Source: Novakomyces olei
Taxonomy: Eukaryota > Ascomycota > Novakomycetes > Novakomycetales > Novakomycetaceae
Direction: 5' to 3'
Assembly: GCA_016906335.1 (NCBI GenBank)
Contig: JADEYG010000003.1
Span: 558,001-622,000, forward strand
DNA: 64,000 bases
Below, one piece after another: positions 10,397 through 20,290 of the stretch. How positions within the stretch are numbered: the first letter of the stretch is position 1; every line of letters begins with the position of its first letter. The position numbers and the translations under genes are program-made. The notes under the pieces are model-generated. The model worked only from the letters and a program-made list of their open reading frames with translations, was not told where the DNA came from and ran no database searches.

Positions 10397-13300
10397 ATGC
10401 CACGGCCTTTTCTCACTGGAAATGGGTCTGGTGCAGGAACGCGACATGGCCGCCAGCGCAGCTTTATGCTGCATTGGACGCGTTCAGCGAGTCCGGCTGG
10501 ATCTGCAGAAGCGGCAGACGCGCAAGAGTATTCTAAAGAAAGCCCAAGTCTGATTGTGCGTCTTAAACTGCCCTCAAAAGTGGTTGAGCGAAACAGTAAA
10601 GGCGGAGATGACGGCACGAGACAAAGGGCGCCTGTGCTGATAAATATAAATGACGACGAGGAGGGCACGAGTATTCCACCAGAATCATTGGCTGCTGCTT
10701 CTCGAGAAATTCATCCTTTTTTCAGTACGTTTTGGAAAAAGCAGGCTCGAAAATCTGTCAAAAACGGGGATAATATAAAGGAAAATGGGAACGATATAAA
10801 GGAAAACGGGAACGACATAAAGGAAAATGAGGACGATAAATTTGGAGACGCAACCAAACCAAATGGCAAAGATGACAACGGCAAATCTGTCGAGGATGAA
10901 AAACGGAAAAGTGCCAATAGTGAGAGCAAATCCAGTACGGGGCCCGTGCCTTTATTTACGACAGACCGTACACGACCCTCGTCAGCACTGTTTCCTCGTT
11001 TAAAAAGGCGAAAGAAGCAGACTTGCCCTTGGCCGACACGGGACCAGTTTCATGTTAAAAGCGAGACGTCTGCTCGCCACAGCGCTGGAAATGCGTCTTT
11101 TCCCTTTGAAAATGAGGACGTGGACGTGCACAAGCAAACGTTTCCGCAACGATTCGCCGCTCGAACAAAAGCAGCGCGCGGTAAGGTTAAAGCAGACGAC
11201 TATGAGCGGGAAACTCGAGCTCTTCTCGAAGCAGTTTTAGCAAAAGCAGCAGCAGCAAACTGTCACGGCGGACACGTTTGCCATCCACAGAAACGCATTG
11301 TCCCCAGCGACAAAGTCTGCAATCTGCTCTGTCGAGCAGAGAGTAAATTCGCCTTTAATTCTGCAGCGCAAAATCTTGTGCAAAAAGCCAAAGACTTGAA
11401 TGCGTTTGATCGTAACGAGTACAGTGACGAGCTGTGGACACACTTTTTCCGGCCACAGACGTGTGAGCAAATTCTTGATAACGAAAAGGCAAAATCAGTG
11501 TTTAAACAATGGTTGCACTTGTGTAAACTCGGGCAGATTCCGGCTTTCAGTGAAGGCAAACAGGGTGGTGCGATGAAGAGATCCGTTTCAGATTTGTATG
11601 CCTGTGCCTCCGACACAGAGTCTGATACGACTGTCGATAATGACTGCGAATGGGATTACAGTAAACGAGCGAAAAACGAGTGCTACAAGAGCTCGAGCTT
11701 TACGATAATCTGTGGAGCGACAGGCAGCGGCAAGTCGGCCATGGTCCACGCTGTAGCGCAAGAGTTGGGCTATGAAGTATTAGAGATCAATTCAAACTCA
11801 CGGAGGTCTTTTCGGGATATTGCAGAAACAGCGTTTGAAACGAGCCAGAGTCATACTGTGCACAGGGACAAGGGCGGTAAAAGAGCAGAGGGCAAAGGGC
11901 CAAGGGAGCAAAGCGGTGAAGGTGGTACACCGTCTGGACAAGGGAAAAGCTTGTCTGCTGAACTAATTGGTCCGGCAATCAAAGAGGCTGATGGGCCAGA
12001 GAGATGGGCAAAAGAAACAGCCAGCCAAGAGACTGTAAAGGGGGAAACTGATCGGGGCACAAGTACACTAGAACCAGATTGTGAGCAGATAGACCAAACC
12101 CAAACGTGCACTCTGAGCCGCTCGTCTCTGGAACCGAACCCGCGTCTAAAGCAATCGCCAGCGCAGGCGCTTATTCTGATCGAGGAGGCAGACGTTTTGT
12201 TTGAAGAAGACCGGGGATTCTGGCCCGGAGTCGAATCTCTAATTTCCACTACTAAACGGCCGATTGTCATTACGTGTACTGACCTTGATTTCGTGTATAC
12301 GCGGCTGATTGATGCAGGAAACACAATCTATATGCAAGCGGCCCCTCCTGCTTTAGCTGTGCCTTTTCTTCAGGCCCTGTGCCTCTGCCAGGGCCATGTC
12401 GTCAGTGAGCAAAGCATGGCAGAGCTGTTTAACCTGTGCAAAGCAGATCTGAGGAGCTGTATAAATAACCTGCAGTTCTGGTGTCAGATGGGTGTGGGAG
12501 ACGACAAGGGAGGACTCGGCTGGTTTCCTGACCATAAAACTGGCTCTGGCTGCAGGACTATATCCGTAGGCGCTTTCCGGCCTGGACTGTTCTGGAACAC
12601 AGAGTGCTTGGACGAGTGCGTAGAGTGGGTTGTTGATGAAATGCCTTTGCTACTGGATACTTGTTTTGCTCCTATCGTCAAAGAAACTGTGGATGACGGT
12701 CATCAGCAGGAAAATAAAGGCGACGAGGAGGGGTTTACAGAGAGAGGAGTAGAGACGTTTAAAGAAAAAGAGCTCAATGAGAAAGAGCTCAATGAAAAAG
12801 AGCTCAATGAAAAAGAGCTCAATGAAAAAGAGTCTAAAGAAAAAGAGTCTAAAGAAAAAGAGTATACAAAGCCAATAGACTCTGCAAAAGACAAGCGCAA
12901 ACCGTACCATCGGGAGCAGAACAATATTAGCGCTAAAGCTGGGGCCGATAGGGACCGTTTACACAGACTTGACCGCGTTTCCAGCTATATAGAAACCCTC
13001 AGTCAGGCAGATACGTTACAGTCAAGGAAATCATCGCTTTTCGAGCACGATTACAGTGTGAGTAAGGATGAGAGGGTCGGGTATACTACGGTCTGTGAGC
13101 TTTATGGAGGCAATAGAGCCGACAAAGAGCCGGGAGATCTCGGGACAGTCTCTGCGATATACAAGCAGGCGCTACTGTGCCTTTTCAATGAGAGCGGAGG
13201 AGAAACCGAGAATAAAGATCAATTTTCACAGACGATTAGGGCAAATATAACACAAAGGATACGCAATGCCAAGAGCAAAGACTCGAGTATTTCTCAGCCT

Positions 13301-13660
13301 GCCGTTGATCTTCGAAAGGCTTTAGAGCCGTTTTCTTTTGCTCCATTTTCAGATTCTCTTTCTTTTAATGCCGTTGATTATCCGATCGCAATTGTGGCTA
13401 CTGAGCTGGCTCCGGCAGTCAGAAATCTGGCGCGTAACGATATTTACCGTGCAACGCGTACTCAAAAGAGGCGGCGTGTAATCGCGCAAGACGATGACGA
13501 TGAAGATGACAACGGCATCATAAGTTTTACCGGCCGGCCTCGTCGATCTACGCGTAAAGCAGAGCCGATACGCGATTATCTACGCGTTCCTCTTGAAGGG
13601 ATTATGAAGACGTGGAGGCTTCCAAGTCAGTTGGCGTCACCAGACTGGGACGAGAACTGA
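10397..13660 (+). CDS. ELG1: Elg1/ATAD5-type PCNA unloader, large subunit of alternative RFC clamp loader
   Basis: Single exon, 1087 residues. The N-terminal third is disordered. It holds two hydrophobic-acidic segments resembling SUMO-interacting motifs (SLIVRLKL near 50 and VLININDDEEG near 75), fitting the known SUMO-PCNA preference of Elg1. The AAA+ core has Walker A GATGSGKS near residue 440, EINSNSRRSFRDI, and a Walker B-like ILIEEADVLFEED near 595, followed by GFWPGVESLI and KRPIVITCTD, which is typical of Elg1/ATAD5 rather than Rfc1 or Ctf18. A 15-bp tandem repeat encodes a NEKEL/SKEKE tract near 790-815, and a 21-bp repeat encodes KENGNDI units near 127-145. The role is PCNA unloading after replication as part of the Elg1-Rfc2-5 complex. 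It is convergent with TUL1. Confidence 0.9.
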   Translation: MPRPFLTGNGSGAGTRHGRQRSFMLHWTRSASPAGSAEAADAQEYSKESPSLIVRLKLPSKVVERNSKGGDDGTRQRAPVLININDDEEGTSIPPESLAAASREIHPFFSTFWKKQARKSVKNGDNIKENGNDIKENGNDIKENEDDKFGDATKPNGKDDNGKSVEDEKRKSANSESKSSTGPVPLFTTDRTRPSSALFPRLKRRKKQTCPWPTRDQFHVKSETSARHSAGNASFPFENEDVDVHKQTFPQRFAARTKAARGKVKADDYERETRALLEAVLAKAAAANCHGGHVCHPQKRIVPSDKVCNLLCRAESKFAFNSAAQNLVQKAKDLNAFDRNEYSDELWTHFFRPQTCEQILDNEKAKSVFKQWLHLCKLGQIPAFSEGKQGGAMKRSVSDLYACASDTESDTTVDNDCEWDYSKRAKNECYKSSSFTIICGATGSGKSAMVHAVAQELGYEVLEINSNSRRSFRDIAETAFETSQSHTVHRDKGGKRAEGKGPREQSGEGGTPSGQGKSLSAELIGPAIKEADGPERWAKETASQETVKGETDRGTSTLEPDCEQIDQTQTCTLSRSSLEPNPRLKQSPAQALILIEEADVLFEEDRGFWPGVESLISTTKRPIVITCTDLDFVYTRLIDAGNTIYMQAAPPALAVPFLQALCLCQGHVVSEQSMAELFNLCKADLRSCINNLQFWCQMGVGDDKGGLGWFPDHKTGSGCRTISVGAFRPGLFWNTECLDECVEWVVDEMPLLLDTCFAPIVKETVDDGHQQENKGDEEGFTERGVETFKEKELNEKELNEKELNEKELNEKESKEKESKEKEYTKPIDSAKDKRKPYHREQNNISAKAGADRDRLHRLDRVSSYIETLSQADTLQSRKSSLFEHDYSVSKDERVGYTTVCELYGGNRADKEPGDLGTVSAIYKQALLCLFNESGGETENKDQFSQTIRANITQRIRNAKSKDSSISQPAVDLRKALEPFSFAPFSDSLSFNAVDYPIAIVATELAPAVRNLARNDIYRATRTQKRRRVIAQDDDDEDDNGIISFTGRPRRSTRKAEPIRDYLRVPLEGIMKTWRLPSQLASPDWDEN
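12770..12860 (+). repeat. 15-bp in-frame coding repeat in ELG1
   Basis: About six units of AATGAAAAAGAGCTC or the variant TCTAAAGAAAAAGAG lie in tandem. They encode alternating NEKEL and SKEKE pentapeptides, probably a charged helical linker. Copy number is likely to vary between strains. Confidence 0.85.
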
Positions 13661-13842
13661 TCAGCAGTGGTCTGTCTCGAAACAAGTGGACTCGTAATGG
13701 CGTTTGTAACGCTCTTTTATTGATTTATGTATATATATTGATAAATGTTTGTAAATTAATAAATGTTTATAACATAAAGTTGAACAGCTTACTGATGAAT
13801 GATTCTGATAAATGTTTACAGACTGCTTTCATTTAACCCTGA

Positions 13843-13854
13843 CTAACCCTAAAC
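13843..13854. repeat. Telomere-like CTAACCCTAAAC motif between convergent genes
   Basis: A single interstitial CCCTAA-type motif lies in the 277-bp space between the ELG1 stop and the TUL1 stop, with a further TTAACCCT just upstream. It is one of several such short motifs in the window. Confidence 0.6.
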
Positions 13855-13937
13855 TTTAAAGTCACAGTCGTAAGAGCCGTTGGTAAAGTACCCAGATCAT
13901 TTGGCTTTTTGCTATAAACGATTATTTAAAGGGGTAT

Positions 13938-16900
13938 TTAAATGGGAGGAAGGGAATGCCGACAAACAGGACAAGCCAGGCGAATTTCCATCCATTCTTC
14001 GAGACATTGAGTATGGAAAATATGCCGACACGGAGTAATCTGTCCATTGATTAGAGAAAGGATATTAACGGAAATTAATTTAACAGGTTTGTTTTTTTCA
14101 ATTGGCATTTTGAATTTAATTTTTTTTTTCTACTTTTTATTTTTAAAATTTCTTTTGCATCTCTTGCTTTGTTTTGCTGCTTCTTATTCTTTTCCTGTAA
14201 GTGTTCAAATACCATATAAGCTCTCCGAGCCAGTATCGAAGGAGCAAACGCGCTTGAAGTGTACAACGGTATTTGCACGGGATTCATGCAAATAGCACAA
14301 TCAACAGAATGGCCATCTCCGGCCTTTTGAGGGGAAGACGAGGCAAAATTAGGTTCTCCGTTATTGGCTTCTTGTGCTGACTCGAGGTCGTCTGCGCGAA
14401 TGAACTGATGATAATCATAGATAGGCGGTACCAGCTGTAACAAGGTTAACATCTGAGTAATGGAAATAAAGTGAAGAAAAAAAATAAATTCATATAATAA
14501 AATTCATTGACAGTTTTATCATGAATTGATAATTTTAATTATTTTCTTTTAAATAAAATACCTTTTTCGGTACTAGAAATCTCGGTCCGAGTGCCGCTTG
14601 GACGCCTAACAAAAAGACTTGAACCCAAAATACAAGCACACATACAACGATCGGCGTCTTGGCAATTTTGAAATGAACGAGGTCTGCAGGGTAAATCCCA
14701 ATGTAGAAAATGGTTGCCTAATAGAGTCAGCGAGGGTTTTTAACAGTATTGTTTGGACAATAATTCTAAAATAGAAGAATGAAACAGGTACATAAAAATA
14801 ATTATACTAGAGAAAGGAGGAACAAAACTTCACCAAGGACATAAGCGAACGTTTAGAGTATTCCCATTTAACAAATATACTCATTGAAATCAATCAAATT
14901 CAAAAAACTGAAAAGAATTTATAGAAAAGAAAATAAATGAGTGCAAACAATGATTCACAAAGTTTCACACTTACCATTCTCGTTAGAGTTGTTCCAATCA
15001 CAAACTGAAGAGTAAAAGGCTTCGGAGTTCCTCGCATTGCGTTTCGATATATCTGGGGAAACCAAAAACAGCACGAAAGAATAAGGTACGCGTACAGTGA
15101 CGATTTTTGTACAAATGTCGGTAAAAAAAACAGTTGAGAAAAGAAAAACATGGAGCACAGTAATGCGATATAGAATTTTCCATACAGGCTTCCAAAAAAA
15201 GAATTTGACTGGCCCGGAGTCGTTTCTGTATCATTTCCAGTATTCTGGTTTCCAGCCAATTGGGTTCCAGAGCTTGGGCTTCCAATCTGGTCAGCAACTT
15301 CGCGGCGCCGTTCCTCTGCCTGAACAGTTCTTTCAGACTGATGAACACCGTTGAGTAGTACCATAAATCGCAACGAAAACAGTGATGCTGATACAAACGA
15401 TATAAAAGTACATGCAATAAAAGTGAGGAATAGGGAATCTAGAATATGGGTTAGCTTTGGCAACGCTTTTTTTCTTTTTTAAATTTGTTATCAATTTTAT
15501 TTTAATTTATTTTGTTTTGTTCTGTTTATTGTTATTTATTATTTATTTTGAACAAATTCTTCTCAGTATTGTCCTTACATGACCAAAGGGACAGATGAAA
15601 GTAAAGCATTGAACAGCAGCCGTCCGTGTACGCTTGCAATGCAATAGTCCAGAAAGAAATACGTGAAAGCGCCTATTTGTTAGAGAGGATAGAACAAGAA
15701 GAAACGTATTAAAAGACAACGAAGATTAGCCATATAAAAACTTACAGACGGAGTTGTCGACTTTTTTAGTTGCTGAATTTGCAAAGAAATCTGAATAACT
15801 GCAATGAATAGTTGAAACGTCCCAAAATTCAATAGAGAAATAACGCGCGATTCGAACTTAATTCCTTGCAAAGAATCAAGATCAATAAACAGCCCACAAT
15901 CGGGACTCAGCAAAGTGCCAACAAGCGAAAGGCGAGGCACTTTAGGGAGAAATGTTCGAGATTTTAGCCGTAAGTCCATTTCAAGATCATCGACTTGCTT
16001 TTGAGTAAGTCCGGAATCGACGGGTAGAGCGCGTAAAAATCCGATCCACTGGCAAGTATTATTGAGAGGCATCGAAGTCAAGTACGGAGTAGCAGACTCT
16101 TCAATGCTCTCAATGCCATCGTTCAAAATACTGAGTGTGACATTTCGATTTGCTTCAAATTGATCCGGGAACAAAGTCATTCCAACCAGAGTCGCATACC
16201 CATCAAATCTGATATTAGCAAGGACAGTAGACAGACAGCATTTGTTTAAATTCATAAACAGATCACAAATAGCTAGTCGTTGGAAAACTTACTCTTCTAG
16301 CGGAGTGGACGCGAGTATGGTTCCATTTTCAGTGTGATGAAGTCCATTTAGAATAATCGACTTCTTGCCAAACCACGAAGTACCGATATCGACGGACAAC
16401 TAACCATTAGACTACCAAAATTACATTTCTTTTGCAATTATCTTACCCTTGACAATCTATACTGAGAGCCATAAAACGAAGGAGGGCCAGAAATAACTGT
16501 CTCCGTCAAGTCTATTTCGATATTACGCTCCTCGCCTTGCAAGACACGAATCCATTGCTGCTTGTCTTTAAGCGCTTCTTCCTCATCACTGCCTTGCTTG
16601 TTATTTCTAAACGATTTCCATGAGCCATAAACGGTCCCTGTTAAATTGGAGTATAATGGCAGATCTGATTCTTGAGCAGTTGCGCTTGATACTTGTCGCG
16701 AGTCTTCTAGTGCCTTTGCGATTAGTACAGAGTAATTGTACTATTGCATGGCTATTCAGAATCGATTCCGCATCGACCCAGGCTAAGAATAAAACAGCTT
16801 CTTATTCATTTTTTTTTCAGAAAATACCTTCAAATCAAACTGGCTCGGCTGGAAAAGATCATTGGTAGAGTTGGCTGTTTCCAGCAATTTCGCTCGGGCC

Positions 16901-17043
16901 TTGAGCGTATCGATGCGATGACTCGCCTCATCGCGGGTTACTGAGGTCGGTGTGTTTGGCGTTAAAATCATGATAAGAAACAGCATGAGAAGGAGAATTT
17001 CACGATTTGGCCGAGGCCTAACGAACCGTGAATCCTCGTCCAT
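13938..17043 (-). CDS. TUL1: Tul1/Dsc1-type Golgi/endosomal transmembrane RING E3 ubiquitin ligase
   Basis: Nine exons: 17043-16828, 16740-16447, 16399-16293, 16208-15746, 15672-15579, 15438-14975, 14717-14562, 14452-14213, 14039-13938. Joined length is 2136 nt, 711 residues. An N-terminal signal anchor (ILLLMLFLIMIL) precedes a long lumenal domain containing SNLTGTVYGSWKSF, GTLLSPDCGLFIDL and a Tyr-Gly-Ser-rich block. Multiple TM segments follow, with WFPQIYRNAMRG and FVIGTTLTRM. The end is a RING: CAICMNPV, then TPCRHIFHTQCLEEWM and CPVCRHSLPPI at the very C-terminus. This is the Tul1/Dsc1 family, the catalytic subunit of the Dsc complex in Golgi protein quality control and, in some fungi, SREBP cleavage. 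The exon 1 to exon 2 junction is the least certain splice. Confidence 0.9.
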
Positions 17044-17416
17044 ATTAAAATTGACGGGCAGTCCGTTAGTCGAGAGTCGACATAGCCGTTGATTTATTAA
17101 TATAGTGTGATTAATTAATTAATTTATTAATTGATAATTCGTATCAAGATAGATCGGTAATGTCACACAATATATTATATTATTGAATGAGGTGTGCAAG
17201 CTGCCGTATACACATATAAGTGCATTCATTCATTTAGTCAATAATAGATTAAATTGACGCAGTTCCATATATTAACTGCCCATGGCCATAGTATATTATA
17301 ATTTTCGCTATAGCGCGAGCAGAAAGCAACTATGCTATCTAATCTAATCTAATCTGATTTAAAGGAAATTATTTGTATTTGTTCCTGAATACGGACAAAT
17401 GATTGATCGCTGCTGA
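17044..17416. promoter_or_regulatory. Divergent promoter TUL1 / PET8
   Basis: A 373-bp AT-rich spacer between divergent starts. A short TAATC direct repeat (TCTAATCTAATCTAATC) is present at about 17338-17355. No defined operator was recognised. Confidence 0.45.
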
Positions 17417-18347
17417 ATGACGACAGACAATTGGAAAGCGCTGACTGTAAGAGTCCATCTGATATTTTTATACGATTTACTGAACAATTCAGTCAGGCGC
17501 AATCGCGGGAGTCGCTGTTGACGTGTCGCTTTTCCCAATTGACACGATCAAAACACGATTACAAGCGAGTGGAGGATTCTTAAAGAATGGAGGTTTCAGC
17601 GGTCTTTACCGCGGAATGGGCAGCATCTTTGCTGGAAGTGCTCCGGGAGGTAAGAAACGAAAATTCCGTATAAAAGAGCTGTTTTTTGCTATGAAAGAAT
17701 ACTATAAACCTGTCTTCTGTTCAATTCCCTAACCAGCTGCAGCCGGCATTTTTTTTCTAGCCTACGAGCAAAGCAAATTGGCATTTCACGATAATTTATT
17801 TGGAAATATGGCCGCGTCTTGCATAGGCGAGACTGCGGCTTGCATTGTACGCGTCCCCACAGAAGTCGTCAAGTTACGTACACAAACAGCTCATAATGCG
17901 ACATCGCTCTTAACTTTGCGATCAATACTGAGCGAGACGAATGCTTTGCGCCAGCTTTACCGTGGCTGGTGGAGCACGCTTGCGAGAGAATTGCCGTTTA
18001 CCTGTATCCAAATGCCTCTGTGGGAGACGTTGAAAAGGAGACAGAGTAAGAACAATTATTCAGCTGCTGATGCCGCAGTTAGTGGTTCAATTGCTGGAGC
18101 AGTAGCAGCAGCTTCTACTACTCCGCTCGACGTGATCAAGACTAGAGTCATGCTTCTACGTACACATAATACAGCCTCGGCTCGGTGGTCACGAGTTGCG
18201 GTGGATATCTATCGGACAGAGGGCTTTCGTGCTTTCTGGCGTGGAATTGGGCCCCGTGTGTTTTGGATATCAGCCGGCGGATTCATATTCCTGGGGGCGT
18301 ATGACGCGTGTAGACGGATACTGTCCAGACAAGAAAATATAGAGTGA
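17417..18347 (+). CDS. PET8: Mitochondrial S-adenosylmethionine carrier (Pet8/SAMC)
   Basis: Three exons: 17417-17446, 17493-17649, 17737-18347. Joined length is 798 nt, 265 residues, a typical length for a mitochondrial carrier. Three repeats carry the carrier signature P-x-[DE]-x-[IV]-x-[RK]: FPIDTIKTRLQ, VPTEVVKLRTQ and TPLDVIKTRVM. The first-repeat context (GGFSGLYRGMGSIFAGSAPGAA) and the second (GETAACIVRVPTEVVK) match the SAM carrier Pet8 subfamily. It exchanges SAM for S-adenosylhomocysteine across the inner membrane, feeding biotin, lipoate and tRNA/rRNA methylation. The gene is convergent with the lysidine synthetase, with 177 bp between stops. The short first exon (10 residues) was chosen by frame and by the GTAAGA donor. 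Confidence 0.9.
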
Positions 18348-18524
18348 TTATAGAAGAAAGAAATAATTTAGTATTCAACATGTGTGTACTTATCGTGCCG
18401 CACAAAAAAGACTAAACTTACAGCTCTTAGCCGGGTTTAAACGAAATAAACGCAGTAGATAAGATAGTTTTTAAACCCATTAAATAAACGCTTTGCACTT
18501 GATATCACATATAATCACATATAA

Positions 18525-19999
18525 TCACCCGCTTTCACTCTCTAATCTCTCGCGAAATTTAATAATTTGTGAATCGGCAATGCTGGTCTTAAAGGCACAC
18601 TGTACCTCCAGCTCTGACCTTTTATTGATGCCAAATGAAGGCAAAGCTACTGCCCATTCACTGCCGCCATTGTGACTTTTGCTATTAGTTTCCACCAAGA
18701 CTGGAAGAGTCTCAAGCACATTACCGCCTGGCTTTTTCCCCATTTGGTTTCCAAACTGTTTCCAATGCCGCCCTTTAGCAGGCTGGATGACCCCCATAAA
18801 AGGCTCATGTGCTGTTTGATCTAATTTCAGAGTTATCCACCATCTTTTGTCCCAAAACACCTGCACCCTCTCACCCGGCTTCAAATTAATCATAACGTTA
18901 GGATTTTCCCAGTGACAAAAAGGCTCTCTTTGCACGATTATTTCTGATCCACTGCGCTGTACAACGCATTTCGCAACTGTAAGTTTGCCCTTCAATGCCC
19001 GCACGCTCTGTGCTACACTTCGTTCCCGAATTCTATCCACCGGCGAAACGAGCAGAAGGCAATGGCAAAGCAAATCATCGTGCAACGCATGATTTTCAAG
19101 TAAGTCTAATTTAACCCGGCCTAGTGAAGGGAACAATTGCACTCGTACACGGCCACTGTCAATCAAGGTTTGCAAAGCATTCATCACCGTCCTTCTTTGC
19201 TCGTAAAAGTACTCACCCAGTGACGTCAGCGCAGCCGGCTTTAGAGCTCCCGGCAGATCGGAATCATGTGAGAGTATGTATCTAATCGCATTACGTGCTG
19301 TCAAAGTGCAGTCCTTATTGGACGCGTCTTCGCTCCATCGGACTCGCTTCTCCAAGCAGTAATCGCTCAAAGCCATCTTTTCTACATTCAATAGCGGTCT
19401 CAGTGCACGCAATGATCGCGCCGCCTCCATGTCTTTTACTTCTGGTAGAGCCGCAACGAGAGAAGGTCGGCAAAGTGCAGAGGCAGATTTTGCTCTTTGC
19501 GAGAGTCTCAGCCAGATCTGTTCAGCCACATCGCCCGCGTGATGAGCAGTCATTACACATGTAACCTTGTTTTCCAGCATTAATTGTGCCAACAGCCGGT
19601 ACCGTTGCGTGCGAGCCGCTGCTTCTAAGCCAGCGACGGGAGGACCAAACGTCCAATCCACCTTTTTCGATACATGAACAAAACCTGGTCGGTTAGACGT
19701 GACGAGAAAATGCCCTTGTCGGGTTAAATACCTAATTTGCTCAGCTCTGTCTTGACAAGATCAATCTCAGCAGCAGACTCGGGTCGCAGGCCGTGATCAA
19801 TACTAAAGCCAAACAGTAAAGGCGCCTTTGATCTCGGAGACGCTGCAAGTGCACGTGCTCGGTGGGCGCTCAGCAAAGCACAGAGCGCCATACTGTCGCT
19901 GCCACCGGATACAGCAACGGCGACCTTTGCCGGAAGGTGCAATGGCTCTCGTGGCCATAGTGAAGAGAGTGCTTTTTGCAGCGCTGCTTCTGGTCGCAT
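18525..19999 (-). CDS. TilS-like tRNA(Ile)-lysidine synthetase
   Basis: Two exons: 19999-19732 and 19684-18525. Joined length is 1428 nt, 475 residues. The N-type ATP pyrophosphatase P-loop SGGSDSMAL is at residue 31, followed by the TilS-specific IDHGLRPES and an AHHAGDVAEQIWLRL block. The C-terminal region includes GERVQVFWDKRWW, resembling the substrate-binding end of bacterial TilS. The enzyme converts the anticodon C34 of tRNA-Ile(CAU) to lysidine so that it reads AUA. In a fungus the expected site is the mitochondrion, yet the first residues (MRPEAALQKALSSLWPRE) are only weakly targeting-like. The 47-nt intron has a GTCTAACC branch context. It is divergent from PIF1. Confidence 0.85.
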
Positions 20000-20084
20000 G
20001 CGAGCATTCTGAAACAGCAGGATGTATCTATAAGAATCGCATTACGATTAAAAAGATTATACGGTTTCACGGTCAATAAATAAA

Positions 20085-20181
20085 TTAATTAATAAATAAT
20101 AAATAATAAATAATAAATAATAAATAATAAATAATAAATAATAAATAATAAATAATAAATAATAAATAATAAATAAATAAT
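20085..20181. repeat. (TAAATAA)n 7-bp microsatellite upstream of PIF1
   Basis: About 12 near-perfect units of AATAAAT/TAAATAA fill much of the roughly 290-bp divergent spacer between the TilS-like gene and PIF1, ending about 110 bp before the first PIF1 ATG. Confidence 0.9.
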
Positions 20182-20290
20182 GTATGCACAAAACAATTCT
20201 ATACACAACGGATCGCGTAAACCCGTCAGGTCGAGCAAGTTGTAGTCAAACCGCGGAAAGCAGACGCGCGTGTTTTGTCTGCGGCAGTGT

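Noticed and set aside
12650-12924. Minus-strand Phe/Leu/Ser-rich ORFs inside ELG1
   Set aside because: Antisense shadow of the NEKEL coding repeat.
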